DNA from: Leisingera aquaemixtae
GTDB lineage: Bacteria; Pseudomonadota; Alphaproteobacteria; Rhodobacterales; Rhodobacteraceae
NCBI RefSeq assembly: GCF_001458395.1
Contig: NZ_CYSR01000021.1
Coordinates: 1 to 64,000 of the forward strand
Direction: 5' to 3'
Length of the DNA: 64,000 nucleotides
In this document: one piece after another, positions 45,364 through 53,967 of the stretch
How positions within the stretch are numbered: the first letter of the stretch is position 1
How the letters are laid out: each line of letters starts with the position of its first letter
Notes under the pieces: generated by a model
The model's database searches: none
What the model saw: only the letters and a program-made list of their open reading frames with translations
Told to the model about the DNA's origin: nothing
Made by a program: the position numbers and the translations under genes

Positions 45364-45383
45364 ATAAGTGCACTTATACAAGT
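45364..45383. promoter_or_regulatory. Candidate HxlR operator in divergent promoter
   Basis: ATAAGTGCACTTAT (45364-45377) is a perfect 14-bp palindrome, and it overlaps ACTT-N4-AAGT (45372-45383). It lies centrally between the divergent genes, where an HxlR dimer would be expected to bind. The AT-rich stretch that follows (45389-45396, ATTTTTTG) suits promoter use. Confidence 0.5.
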
Positions 45384-45440
45384 AGGCAGTATTTTTTGGG
45401 GTAGTATGCTTTCTTGTACTATTGGAAGCGGAGACCGATT

Positions 45441-45800
45441 GTGACCGACAACCTTCAACCGATACCACCAACCGCTGCGGGCTTGTGTCAGCTTCCTTGT
45501 CCGATGCCGGACATCGTCTCACTCGTTGGCGGCAAATGGAAACTGATTATCCTGCAAATACTGGTATTTGACGGAACCCAGAGGTTCGGCGAACTTAAAA
45601 GGCGCTTGGACGGCGTGAGCCAAACCATGCTGACCAATCAATTGAGAGCGCTCGAAAGCGATCAGCTGATAACACGCAAAATTTTTCCCGAGGTCCCGCC
45701 ACGTGTTGAATACAGCGCAACCCCCCTCGCGAAAGACATGGAAGATGTGTTTTACGCCATGCGTGATTGGTGGAAGAGAAACCACACTGGGGCTGATTGA
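45441..45800 (+). CDS. HxlR-family transcriptional regulator
   Basis: 119 residues from GTG 45441 (GGAG at 7 bases). Winged HTH of the HxlR type: SLVGGKWKLIILQILVFDGTQRFGELKRRLDGVSQTMLTNQLRALESDQLITRKIF, ending VEYSATPLAKDMEDV. CQLPCPM near the N-terminus gives two cysteines four apart, as in redox- or electrophile-sensing members, so thiol sensing is possible. Probably controls the divergent DUF1330-like gene and itself. Confidence 0.85.
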   Translation: MTDNLQPIPPTAAGLCQLPCPMPDIVSLVGGKWKLIILQILVFDGTQRFGELKRRLDGVSQTMLTNQLRALESDQLITRKIFPEVPPRVEYSATPLAKDMEDVFYAMRDWWKRNHTGAD

Positions 45801-45951
45801 CGAAAAGTTGCCCTTTGTCCGCTTTCACCCAAACCAGAATTTGATCAACGACGCAGCATCAGTCACTCTGGGCTCGAAGCCCCCTTTCACTGCCCTAGGC
45901 TTCCCAAAACTCACCGCCCCTCCCCGCCAACCGGCCCGCAGCCCCCCTCCC

Positions 45952-46947
45952 TCACTCCAGCGCGATATCCAGCGTCACCGGGAAGTGGTCGGAGGCGTTG
46001 AGCAGCGCGTCGCGCAGCTCCTCGTCGGCGTAGCATTCGGCGTCCTCGAACGGGTGCCAGATCCGCCACTGCGGGTCAAAGCGCATCAGGCTGTGCGAGA
46101 TCATCACATAGTCCAGCAGCGCCGGGAAATAGCGTTTGGAGTCAGAGTTGTAGAACCGCGAGGTGCTGGGCAGCGAGGTGGCGCGCGGCTGCAGCAGGGA
46201 TTGCGCGTGGGGGTCGTTCAGCAGATCCCCCAGCACGATCTCGATCGAGGACTGGCCGAAATGCTCTTCGTAGCCGTCGGCGCCGGGGCCGTCGTTCAAA
46301 TCGCCCAGCACCACCACATGCTCGCCCGCGGCCACATGGTCCGCCACCCGCAGGTGGAGCCAGTTGGCCTGCGCCAGCTGCTTGCGCTGGTTGGCGATGG
46401 ACAGCGCGGTGATCTCCTCCGGCGCGCTGGCCCCGTGCGGCGCCTTGGACTTCAGATGCGCGCCGATCATCCGCAGCCGGGTGCCGCCGCGGGTGGTGAC
46501 TGCCAGCTCCAGCGGCGGTTTGGAGAAGGCAACCGTGTCCCGCTGGTCGTCCACATCGAGGTCGATCTCAAACACGCCGTTGAACTGCGGCGCGGCGGCG
46601 CTGGCGCGGGCGTCATGCACCGCATCCAGCACTTCGGGATCATAAAGCAGCGCGATCTCCTGATGGGTGTCATTGGGGAACCCGGTGACCGCCTCGCAGG
46701 CGCGCAGCCCGGCCTCTGCCGCAAAAGCCTCCAGCGCGCGGGTGGTGCGCTGGGTGCGTCCCGTGTTGGGGGCCTCGATCACCATCACGGCATCGGCGTC
46801 CAGGCGGCGCAGCACATGGGCAATCGCGCGCCCCTGGGTATAGCGGTCGACGCCGTAAACGCCCGACGGCTTGCCGTCCAGCATCAGCCGGTCGTTCTTA
46901 TCGAACAGATAGGCGAACCATTCGATATTATACGTGGCCAGCCGCAT
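45952..46947 (-). CDS. Endonuclease/exonuclease/phosphatase family protein
   Basis: 331 residues from ATG 46947. EEP fold: LATYNIEWFAYLF (metal Asn), VMVIEAPNTG (Glu), GAHLKSKAP, HVVVLGDLNDGPG (Asp/Asn pair), and C-terminal NASDHFPVTLDI (Asp-His). All catalytic positions of the DNase I-like fold appear present. Substrate unknown; cytoplasmic because no signal peptide. Last gene of a four-gene operon, overlapping the J-domain gene by 20 bp. Confidence 0.85.
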   Translation of the reverse strand: MRLATYNIEWFAYLFDKNDRLMLDGKPSGVYGVDRYTQGRAIAHVLRRLDADAVMVIEAPNTGRTQRTTRALEAFAAEAGLRACEAVTGFPNDTHQEIALLYDPEVLDAVHDARASAAAPQFNGVFEIDLDVDDQRDTVAFSKPPLELAVTTRGGTRLRMIGAHLKSKAPHGASAPEEITALSIANQRKQLAQANWLHLRVADHVAAGEHVVVLGDLNDGPGADGYEEHFGQSSIEIVLGDLLNDPHAQSLLQPRATSLPSTSRFYNSDSKRYFPALLDYVMISHSLMRFDPQWRIWHPFEDAECYADEELRDALLNASDHFPVTLDIALE

Positions 46948-47626
46948 TGCCGCCGCACCCGCTGATTTCATCCCAGGCGCGGTTGATGTCGCTCATCCGC
47001 TTTTCCGCCAGCCGCACCGCTTCTTCCGGCACGCCGCGGGCGATCATCGCATCCGGGTGGGTGTCGCGCACCAGCTTGCGCCAGTGCTTGCGGATGTCTT
47101 CCTTGCTCATCTCCGGGCTGACGCCCAGCACCGTGTAGGGATCCTTGGGCGCATCCGGCACGAACCGGGCGCGCAGCGCCTGGAACTGCTGCGGCGACTG
47201 GCCGAAGATGCGGCTCACCTCCTCCAGAAACTCATTCTCGCCGGGATGATAGAACCCGTCGGCCATGGCGATGTGAAACAGCCCCTCCATCAGATCGCAG
47301 AGCGTGGTCGGGTCGTCGGCAAACATCTTCTGGATGCGGCGGGCGTATTCCTGGTAGCCGGCCACATCGGTGCGCGCCATGTTGAACACCCGCGCCGCGC
47401 CGGTTTCGTCGTCCTGGGCGATCTGGAACACCTCGCGGAAGGCGGTGACCTCGTCCCTGGTGACCTGGCCGTCGGCCTTGGCCATCTTGGCGCCAAGCGC
47501 AATGACGGCAATGGCAAAGGCCACGGTGCGCTCGGGCGGGGCGCGCAGGCGGTCGAAGACTTCGCTGAGGCCTTCGCCTGCGGCAAGCGCGGAGAGCGCG
47601 TCGGATATGCGGGTCCAAAGTGACAT
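46928..47626 (-). CDS. TerB/DjlA-like J-domain protein
   Basis: 232 residues. An N-terminal TerB-like helical domain (about 30-145, with GAKMAKADGQVTRDEVTAFREVF) and a C-terminal J domain (about 165-225, YTVLGVSPEMSKEDIRKHWRKLVRDTHPDAM) containing the HPD that activates DnaK. No membrane anchor, unlike DjlA. Third of the operon VOC-GNAT-J protein-EEP. Confidence 0.9.
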   Translation of the reverse strand: MSLWTRISDALSALAAGEGLSEVFDRLRAPPERTVAFAIAVIALGAKMAKADGQVTRDEVTAFREVFQIAQDDETGAARVFNMARTDVAGYQEYARRIQKMFADDPTTLCDLMEGLFHIAMADGFYHPGENEFLEEVSRIFGQSPQQFQALRARFVPDAPKDPYTVLGVSPEMSKEDIRKHWRKLVRDTHPDAMIARGVPEEAVRLAEKRMSDINRAWDEISGCGGNAAGHV

Positions 47627-47635
47627 GGGCTCAGC

Positions 47636-48157
47636 CTATCCGGGATTGACGGAACTGTCAGGGGCGGGAATGCCCGGCGTCAGGATTTTCTGCATGAAAA
47701 CAGTGTCCAGCCAAAGGCCGTTCTTGCAGCCGAGCTCCGGCATCCGGGCGGTCTCCGCGTAGCCCAGAGCGGCGTGAAAGGCGATGGCGCCGGGGTTGGC
47801 GCTGCTGACGCTGGCGATCAGAACGTGCAGCCCCGCCTCCTTTGCCCTGGCTTCCAGCGCCTGCATCAGCGCCCGCCCTGCCCCCTGCCCCTGTGCCGCG
47901 GGCAGCAGGTGGATGGTGTGCTCAGCCGTGAAGCGGTAGCCGGGGCCGGAGCGGAACGGGAAATAGTGCGCGTGTCCGAGGATGCTGCCGTCCTGCTCCG
48001 CCACCAGATAGGCGCCGTTGCTGGCGGCGATCTGGCCGCGCACCTGCTCCGGCGTCTTTTCAATGGTGTTGAAGGTCGCCAGGGTGTCGCGGATCACCCA
48101 GTTGACGATGGCGCAGACGGCCTCGGCGTCGGCGTCGGTTGCGGGGCGGACGATCAT
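47636..48157 (-). CDS. GNAT-family N-acetyltransferase
   Basis: 173 residues from ATG 48157, overlapping the upstream stop by 4 bp. GNAT motifs: VRPATDADAEAVCAIVNWVI, then HTIHLLPAAQGQGAGRALMQALEARAKEAG (acetyl-CoA loop QGQGAG) and VSSANPGAIAFHAALGYAET. Similar to phosphinothricin/methionine-sulfone acetyltransferases (PAT-like). Substrate not proven. Confidence 0.9.
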   Translation of the reverse strand: MIVRPATDADAEAVCAIVNWVIRDTLATFNTIEKTPEQVRGQIAASNGAYLVAEQDGSILGHAHYFPFRSGPGYRFTAEHTIHLLPAAQGQGAGRALMQALEARAKEAGLHVLIASVSSANPGAIAFHAALGYAETARMPELGCKNGLWLDTVFMQKILTPGIPAPDSSVNPG

Positions 48158-48762
48158 CTGAGCAGCCTGGTTCCATGCGGGGTGCTGAACTCCGCCATCA
48201 TGGCGGGCGCGCCCGGCTCCACCTTGACGCGCGGGTCGCTGAGGATGCGGTCCAGCGCTGCCTGCAGCGCGGCGGCCTCCGGGTGGCTGAGAATCAGGCG
48301 GCGCAGGCGGCAGCCCGATTGCGGCAGCCTGGCGGCGGGCGGCTCTGCCTGCCATTCAAGGACCGCGGGGAAGAGATTGTCAAAGGGCAAGAGACCGTCC
48401 GCAGGCACCGTCATCAGCCAGCTGAGGTCCCCGCGCTGCATCTGCACGTGGCGCTGCGCATGGGGCGGCAGCAGGGGTTTCTCCGCTTCCAGGTCCTCGC
48501 TGCGCAGAATCCAGTTGCTGAGCCGTGCGGGGCCGGTGAATTGGTCGAGGTTGAACCAGCGCGGCTGCTCCTGCGGCCGGGCGTCGGGGTCGATGGCGAT
48601 GGCTTCCAGATAGAGGCCATCCTCCAGCCCGGTCAGCCGATTATGGGTGCCATAGCGGGCGTGGGAGCCGCCGGGGCCGAAGGGAATGCCGAGGGCTTCT
48701 TCGGTATGGACAACGGCCTCCTCCAGCGTTGTGCCGGCCACGGCCAGGTGATCGAGTATCAT
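48154..48762 (-). CDS. Glyoxalase-like (VOC) family protein
   Basis: 202 residues. LDHLAVAGTTLEEAVVHTEEALGIPFGPGGSHARYGTHNRL is the opening of the Glyoxalase_3 subfamily, with LYLEAIAIDP next. One predicted metal site; activity unknown. First gene of the four-gene operon; translationally coupled to the GNAT gene. Confidence 0.85.
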   Translation of the reverse strand: MILDHLAVAGTTLEEAVVHTEEALGIPFGPGGSHARYGTHNRLTGLEDGLYLEAIAIDPDARPQEQPRWFNLDQFTGPARLSNWILRSEDLEAEKPLLPPHAQRHVQMQRGDLSWLMTVPADGLLPFDNLFPAVLEWQAEPPAARLPQSGCRLRRLILSHPEAAALQAALDRILSDPRVKVEPGAPAMMAEFSTPHGTRLLR

Positions 48763-48866
48763 ATCCGCCCTCCCCTTTTGCGCGTGAGACTAGCGGCGCT
48801 GCGGCGGGGCGCAAGGCGGGAAATGGTGGCCGCACGGCGCCTGCGGCTTGTTTCCGGGCGCAAGCC

Positions 48867-49355
48867 TCACAGCCACATTGCCAGCGCCCAGACCCCGGCA
48901 ATCACGGTCGGGTAAAACGTCCCGGCAAACCCCAGCCCGCGTAAGGGCGGCGACAGGTGGTAGCCCGCCCAGAACAGAACCCGCATCAGCGCAAAGGACA
49001 GGCCAAGGGCGATGGCAACCGCCCCGCCCAGGGTGACGGCGGCAAAGGGCCAGAGGGCCAGCGCCAGCGCCAGCTGCTCGATGGTGTTGGCCAGCACCCG
49101 CTGGTCGATTTCCGCCGCGGAGCCGGGGGTGAAGGGATCGCCGTCAATGATGGTATCATCAAAGAACCGCCGCTGCGCCAGGCGGCCGATGATCAGCGCC
49201 AGCACCAGACCGGGCGCGAGGAAGGCGCCGGGCAAAGCGATGGGGGCCGGGATATAGGGCAGGCCCAGCCATTGCGGCAGGCCGGTGACCAGCACGCCCC
49301 AGAGGGCGCCGAGGGCCATGCCGGTGAGGATCTGAGGGCGTTTGGAGCGCAGCAT
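48867..49355 (-). CDS. MAPEG-family membrane protein
   Basis: 162 residues from ATG 49355; ATG 49379 is also open. Four membrane helices. DQRVLANTIEQLALALALW and FWAGYHLSPPLRGLGFAGTFYPTVIAGVWALAMW are typical of MAPEG proteins (membrane glutathione and eicosanoid metabolism). Enzymatic function in bacteria is uncertain. Confidence 0.78.
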   Translation of the reverse strand: MLRSKRPQILTGMALGALWGVLVTGLPQWLGLPYIPAPIALPGAFLAPGLVLALIIGRLAQRRFFDDTIIDGDPFTPGSAAEIDQRVLANTIEQLALALALWPFAAVTLGGAVAIALGLSFALMRVLFWAGYHLSPPLRGLGFAGTFYPTVIAGVWALAMWL

Positions 49356-49474
49356 GGCGCCACTCAACCACCGCCGCACAGATTTGCCAAGCCATGGCGC
49401 CGCCGCCCCGGCGAACAGCTGCGGCTGGCAGCATCAAGCCTCTGAAAAACAGGATCTCCCGCCCGGCGGCGGCT

Positions 49475-49601
49475 TGTGCCTTTGGCACATCCGCGCCCGT
49501 TGGGCGCGGCATCGCACGCCATCCGGCGTGCGATGCAGGCAGCCCGCCCCATCGGGGCGGGCTGCCGGACCCAAAGCCGCCAAGGGGGCGGCCCGAAGGG
49601 C
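49475..49601. repeat. Array of consecutive perfect hairpins
   Basis: Five or six stems follow one another almost without spacers: 49475-49489 (6 bp, TGTGCC/GGCACA), 49491-49509 (8 bp, CCGCGCCC/GGGCGCGG), 49509-49536 (12 bp, GCATCGCACGCC arms, ATCC loop), 49538-49566 (13 bp, GGCAGCCCGCCCC arms, ATC loop), 49576-49592 (6 bp, GCCGCC/GGCGGC), and a 4-bp one to 49601. It lies 54 bp past the scpA stop. A transcript would fold into a string of stem-loops; termination, mRNA stabilisation or a repeat element are all possible. Confidence 0.8.
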
Positions 49602-49654
49602 GGGTCCCTGCGGGTGCGGGAGAGCCTCCCTGCCCCGCAAGGCCCTTTGTTTGC

Positions 49655-51784
49655 TTAAGGGCGCGCTTCGCGGATCAGGCGCAGGATGTCCTGGGCCGCT
49701 TCCGGGATGTTGGTGCCGGGGCCGAAGATGGCCTTGACGCCCTTGGAATACAGGAACTCGTAGTCCTGCTGCGGGATCACCCCGCCGCAGATCACGATGA
49801 TGTCGCCTGCGCCTTCGGCCTTCAGCGCCTCGACCAGCTGCGGTGCGAGGGTCTTGTGGCCCGCGGCCTGGCTGGAGATGCCGATCACATGCACATCGTT
49901 GTCGATGGCGTCCTGGGCGGCTTCTTCCGGGGTCTGGAACAAGGGGCCGACGTCGACGTCGAAACCGATGTCGGCGAAGGCGGTGGCGATCACCTTGGCG
50001 CCGCGGTCGTGGCCGTCCTGGCCCATTTTCACAACCAGCAGGCGCGGGCGGCGGCCCTCTTCTTCGGCAAAGTCCTCGATCGACTTCTGGATCGCGGCAA
50101 AGCCCTCGTCGCCCTCGTAGGCAGCGCCGTAGACGCCCGCCAGGGTTTTCACCTCGGCGCGGTGGCGGCCGAATTCCTTTTCCATTGCCATGGAGATCTC
50201 TCCGACTGAGGCCCGCGCGCGGGCGGCTTCGACTGCGGCTTCCAGGAGGTTGCCGCTGCCTTCCTTGGCGCGGCGGGTGAGTTCTTCCAAAGCAGCCTGG
50301 CAGGCGGCTTCGTCGCGGGTCTTGCGCATCGTCTCAAGGCGGGCGATCTGCGACTCGCGCACCGCGTGGTTGTCCACGTCGAGGATGTCGATCGGGTCTT
50401 CCTTGTCCTTGCGGTACTTGTTGACGCCGACGACCACCTCTTCGCCGCGGTCGATCATCGCCTGGCGGCGGGCGGCCGATTCCTCGATGCGCAGCTTGGG
50501 CATCCCGGACTCGACGGCCTTGGTCATGCCGCCCATCTCCTCAACCTCTTCCATCAGCGCCCAGGCCTTTTCGACCAGTTCGTTGGTGAGGCTTTCGATG
50601 TAGTAGGAGCCGGCCAGCGGATCGACCACGTTGGTGACGCCGGTTTCCTCCTGCAGCACCAACTGGGTGTTGCGGGCGATGCGGGCGGAGAAGTCGGTGG
50701 GCAGCGCGATGGCCTCATCCAGCGCGTTGGTGTGCAGCGACTGGGTGCCGCCGAGGACCGCCGACATCGCCTCATACGCGGTGCGGATCACGTTGTTGTA
50801 GGGGTCCTGCTCCTGCAAGCTGACGCCCGACGTCTGGCAGTGGGTGCGCAGCATCTTGGAGCGTTCGGACTTGGCGTCGAATTCGGTCATCACCCGGTGC
50901 CACAGGGTGCGGGCGGCGCGCAGCTTGGCGATTTCCATGAAGAAGTTCATGCCGATCGCAAAGAAGAACGACAGGCGGCCAGCGAATTTGTCCACATCCA
51001 TGCCGGCGTCGATCGCGGCGCGCACGTATTCGCGCCCGTCCGCGATGGTATAGGCCAGCTCCTGCACCAGGTTCGCGCCGGCCTCTTGCATGTGGTAGCC
51101 GGAGATCGAGATGGAGTTGAACTTGGGCATCTCGTTCGAGGTGTATTCGATGATGTCCGAGATGATCCGCATCGAGGGTTTCGGCGGATAGATATAGGTG
51201 TTGCGGACCATGAACTCCTTCAGAATGTCATTCTGAATGGTGCCCGCAAGCAGGGATTTGTCGTGGCCCTGCTCCTCGCCTGCGACGATGAAGGAGGCCA
51301 GAACCGGGATCACCGCGCCGTTCATGGTCATCGAGACGGAAACCTTGTCAAGCGGGATGCCGTCGAACAGGATCTTCATGTCCTCAACGCTGTCAATCGC
51401 AACGCCGGCCTTGCCGACATCGCCGACCACGCGCGGGTGGTCGCTGTCATAGCCGCGGTGGGTGGCGAGGTCGAAGGCGACCGAGACGCCCTGCTGGCCG
51501 GCAGCCAGGTTGCGGCGGTAAAACGCGTTGGATTCCTCCGCGGTGGAGAAGCCCGCGTACTGGCGGATGGTCCAGGGGCGGCCTGCGTACATGGTGGCCT
51601 TCACCCCGCGGGTGAAGGGGCCGAACCCGGGCAGCGTGCCCATGTGGGGCAGATCCTTGGTGTCGTCTTCGGTATAGAGCGGCTTGACCTCGATGCCTTC
51701 CAGCGTCTGCCAGTTGAGGTCGTCAACAGCCCGTCCGCGCAGCTCTTTCTCAGCCAGAGCCCGCCATTCGTCTTTGTTTGTCAT
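49655..51784 (-). CDS. scpA: Methylmalonyl-CoA mutase
   Basis: 709 residues. Adenosylcobalamin enzyme interconverting methylmalonyl-CoA and succinyl-CoA. The N-terminal barrel carries [34 protein letters not shown] and [26 protein letters not shown]. The C-terminal B12 domain carries [30 protein letters not shown] (DxHxxG) and [11 protein letters not shown]. It completes the propionate route begun by pccB and pccA. Start is behind GAGGA; the upstream sulfotransferase-like gene overlaps by 35 bp. Confidence 0.96.
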   Translation of the reverse strand: MTNKDEWRALAEKELRGRAVDDLNWQTLEGIEVKPLYTEDDTKDLPHMGTLPGFGPFTRGVKATMYAGRPWTIRQYAGFSTAEESNAFYRRNLAAGQQGVSVAFDLATHRGYDSDHPRVVGDVGKAGVAIDSVEDMKILFDGIPLDKVSVSMTMNGAVIPVLASFIVAGEEQGHDKSLLAGTIQNDILKEFMVRNTYIYPPKPSMRIISDIIEYTSNEMPKFNSISISGYHMQEAGANLVQELAYTIADGREYVRAAIDAGMDVDKFAGRLSFFFAIGMNFFMEIAKLRAARTLWHRVMTEFDAKSERSKMLRTHCQTSGVSLQEQDPYNNVIRTAYEAMSAVLGGTQSLHTNALDEAIALPTDFSARIARNTQLVLQEETGVTNVVDPLAGSYYIESLTNELVEKAWALMEEVEEMGGMTKAVESGMPKLRIEESAARRQAMIDRGEEVVVGVNKYRKDKEDPIDILDVDNHAVRESQIARLETMRKTRDEAACQAALEELTRRAKEGSGNLLEAAVEAARARASVGEISMAMEKEFGRHRAEVKTLAGVYGAAYEGDEGFAAIQKSIEDFAEEEGRRPRLLVVKMGQDGHDRGAKVIATAFADIGFDVDVGPLFQTPEEAAQDAIDNDVHVIGISSQAAGHKTLAPQLVEALKAEGAGDIIVICGGVIPQQDYEFLYSKGVKAIFGPGTNIPEAAQDILRLIREARP

Positions 51785-52685
51785 CAGGTCTTCCTCTTGT
51801 CAGTGCGATACGGGGCGGGTTCGTGCCCGCCGCCTGTTTATCCGGGTCTTGTGCCAGCGCAGCGAGGCCGTCCGCCCCGCCCGCAAGCCACATCATGTCG
51901 TCGGCATAGGCCTCGCGCAGGGCAGCGGTCTGCGCGTCTGTGAAGGGGCGCCAGCGGCCTGTGCCCTCTGGCAGCTGAGCCGCCGCGGAGGACGGCAGGC
52001 TGGCGCGCAGGTCCTGCAGGCAGAGCGACGCATTCAGGCGCACCCGCGCATGGGTGCGCGGGGCATCCATGCCGGTGAGGGACGCCAGCGCCGCCTCGGG
52101 CCGGGCGCCGAAGGTTTCGAACGGCAGCACATGCAGGCGCACGCCGGGCATGGCGCAGGCAATGTCGGTGATCACGTCGCGCCAGCTGCGCGCCCCCCGC
52201 GCCAGCCGGTCCAGGCTGTTCGCCGTGGGCATCTTGTGGCCGCGCGCCACCGCATAGGCCAGCGCCGAGGTCCAGTAACCGTCGAGGCTGCGGATCGACA
52301 GCGCCACATCGGTCACCGCGCCGCCAAAAGCCTCGGCAAAGCGCGCCATACGCTCCCCCGCGCCGCTGTAGAGGTCGCCGAGGCGCAGGTTGGCGCGGAC
52401 CGCGCCAAGCATGTTTTCCTCGCTGACCAGCAGCTGCTGCACGCCTGCCTCGCGGCTGGCCGCCATCTGCAGCTGCAGCCGCCCCTTGGCCCGCTGCACC
52501 AGATCGCGGCCGGTGACAGGCGCCGGGCCGGGCTGGATGCCGTGGAACAGCGCCCCGCCGCGGGTGCGGTACGGCCCCCAGAAGCCGATGCCCTGGCAGG
52601 CCAGCGGCTGCGCGTTCTGGCGCATGTATTCCTGGAACGATGTCGTTGCGCAACGGTGCGCGCCGGTGTGAAGGATGACTTTCAT
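51750..52685 (-). CDS. Sulfotransferase-like P-loop protein
   Basis: 311 residues from ATG 52685. The start [26 protein letters not shown] resembles the PAPS-binding 5' loop of sulfotransferases (HxGxxRxATTS); [10 protein letters not shown] and [18 protein letters not shown] fit the 3' phosphate region (Arg, Ser). Acceptor unknown; cell-surface glycan is the usual choice. Its 3' end overlaps the scpA start by 35 bp. Confidence 0.7.
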   Translation of the reverse strand: MKVILHTGAHRCATTSFQEYMRQNAQPLACQGIGFWGPYRTRGGALFHGIQPGPAPVTGRDLVQRAKGRLQLQMAASREAGVQQLLVSEENMLGAVRANLRLGDLYSGAGERMARFAEAFGGAVTDVALSIRSLDGYWTSALAYAVARGHKMPTANSLDRLARGARSWRDVITDIACAMPGVRLHVLPFETFGARPEAALASLTGMDAPRTHARVRLNASLCLQDLRASLPSSAAAQLPEGTGRWRPFTDAQTAALREAYADDMMWLAGGADGLAALAQDPDKQAAGTNPPRIALTRGRPDDKQRRMAGSG

Positions 52686-52862
52686 CGTTGTACGGGACCT
52701 CTGCTGGAGGGCCGCAGGCCGCAGCCCGGTCGTCGGGAATTGCACAATCATGGCCGGCAACCCCTCATTATCCCGTTAACGATGATATTTTTTGGCCAAG
52801 CCGCAGACTTCGCGGTCGCATTTGCCGGAGCGGTGCATATATTCAACGGGACAGGAGAGATC

Positions 52863-53297
52863 ATGAGAGCAATCCTAACCGTTGTTTTGGCAGGTTTTCT
52901 TCCGCTGGCGTCGGTGGCGGCCGATGGCAGCACATCCGATTTGATCCAGCCCGGGTATGACGTGGAGCTGGAGGAATTCCAGTGGACGTACCGGCCGGTG
53001 GTGGTGTTCGCCGACAGCCCCGAGGACCCCCGGTACCATGAGCAAATCGAGCGGCTGATGCAGGGTGCCGAAGCATTGCGCAAGCGCGATGTTGTGGTGC
53101 TGACCGATACCGACCCGGCCGCCAAATCCGCACTGCGCAAGAAGCTGCGGCCGCGCGGCTTCATGCTGGTGCTGGTGGGCAAGGACGGCGGCGTCAAGCT
53201 GAGGAAGCCGCACCCCTGGACGGTGCGCGAATTGTCCCGCACCATCGACAAATTCCCGGACCGGCTGCGCGAAGTGGAAGAGCGGCGCGGCGAGTGA
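52863..53297 (+). CDS. DUF4174 secreted protein
   Basis: 144 residues. Signal peptide (MRAILTVVLAGFLPLASVAA), then LEEFQWTYRPVVVFADSPEDPRYHEQIERL and RPRGFMLVLVGKDGGVKLRKP, which match DUF4174, a thioredoxin-like fold without CxxC. Function unknown. CAGGAG precedes the ATG. Convergent with the next gene. Confidence 0.88.
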   Translation: MRAILTVVLAGFLPLASVAADGSTSDLIQPGYDVELEEFQWTYRPVVVFADSPEDPRYHEQIERLMQGAEALRKRDVVVLTDTDPAAKSALRKKLRPRGFMLVLVGKDGGVKLRKPHPWTVRELSRTIDKFPDRLREVEERRGE

Positions 53298-53316
53298 GCC
53301 CGCCCCGCACGTCCGC

Positions 53317-53820
53317 TCAGCCGTTGCCGCGGACGTAGATCAGCGCCATTGCCTGTTTGTCCAAGACCACCATGGCGCCGGTTTCCGGCACGAAGACCAG
53401 GGTGGAGGCCGGATTGCGGATCGCCTGATAATACACCGATTTGACCAGATCGGTCATGCAGCTGAGCCCCGCCAGCCCGGAGTTCAGCACTTCCAGCCCC
53501 TGCGGCAGGTCGCGGGACATGATGTCCTCTGTCACCGCGTTGGGGGATTTGCCGGCCACGGCAAACATCACCGGCTCGCCGGTCTCCAGCATCGTCATGC
53601 CGGTGTTGAGCGAGCGGGCGCGTTTCACCAGCGAGGTGATGCGCGGGTTTTCCGCGGTGTGGAACACCGCTGCGGTGCAGCTCATCGAGCTTTGGAAGAA
53701 AAACGTCTCCCCCAGCTCCACCCAGGCGGACAGCTGGGCGCGCAGGGCCGCCTCCTTGTCCAGGGCACAGGCCGGCAGAAACGCCAGAGCGGTCAACAGG
53801 CAGGTCAGGAGACGGGTCAT
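53317..53820 (-). CDS. Hypothetical exported protein with paired cysteines
   Basis: 167 residues from ATG 53820 (AAGG at 7 bases). Signal peptide with Cys at FLPACALD, possibly a lipobox (LPAC). Two further Cys (SMSCTAAVFH and GLSCMTDLV). A conserved Rhodobacteraceae family beside pccA as far as I recall; no domain named. Follows pccA downstream? No: pccA lies further right and is transcribed toward this gene, 147 bp away. Confidence 0.65.
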   Translation of the reverse strand: MTRLLTCLLTALAFLPACALDKEAALRAQLSAWVELGETFFFQSSMSCTAAVFHTAENPRITSLVKRARSLNTGMTMLETGEPVMFAVAGKSPNAVTEDIMSRDLPQGLEVLNSGLAGLSCMTDLVKSVYYQAIRNPASTLVFVPETGAMVVLDKQAMALIYVRGNG

Positions 53821-53967
53821 GCGGCACCTTGAGGTCGTCAAACCGCCGCAGTGTCGCAGAATTTTCTGAAGATTCGGTGCATGGCGCACCCTGTGCCGGG
53901 GCAGGCACGGCAGCAGGGGCGGGATAACCCGCTTGCCCGGCTGCATATGTGCCTGCCCCGAGATGCA

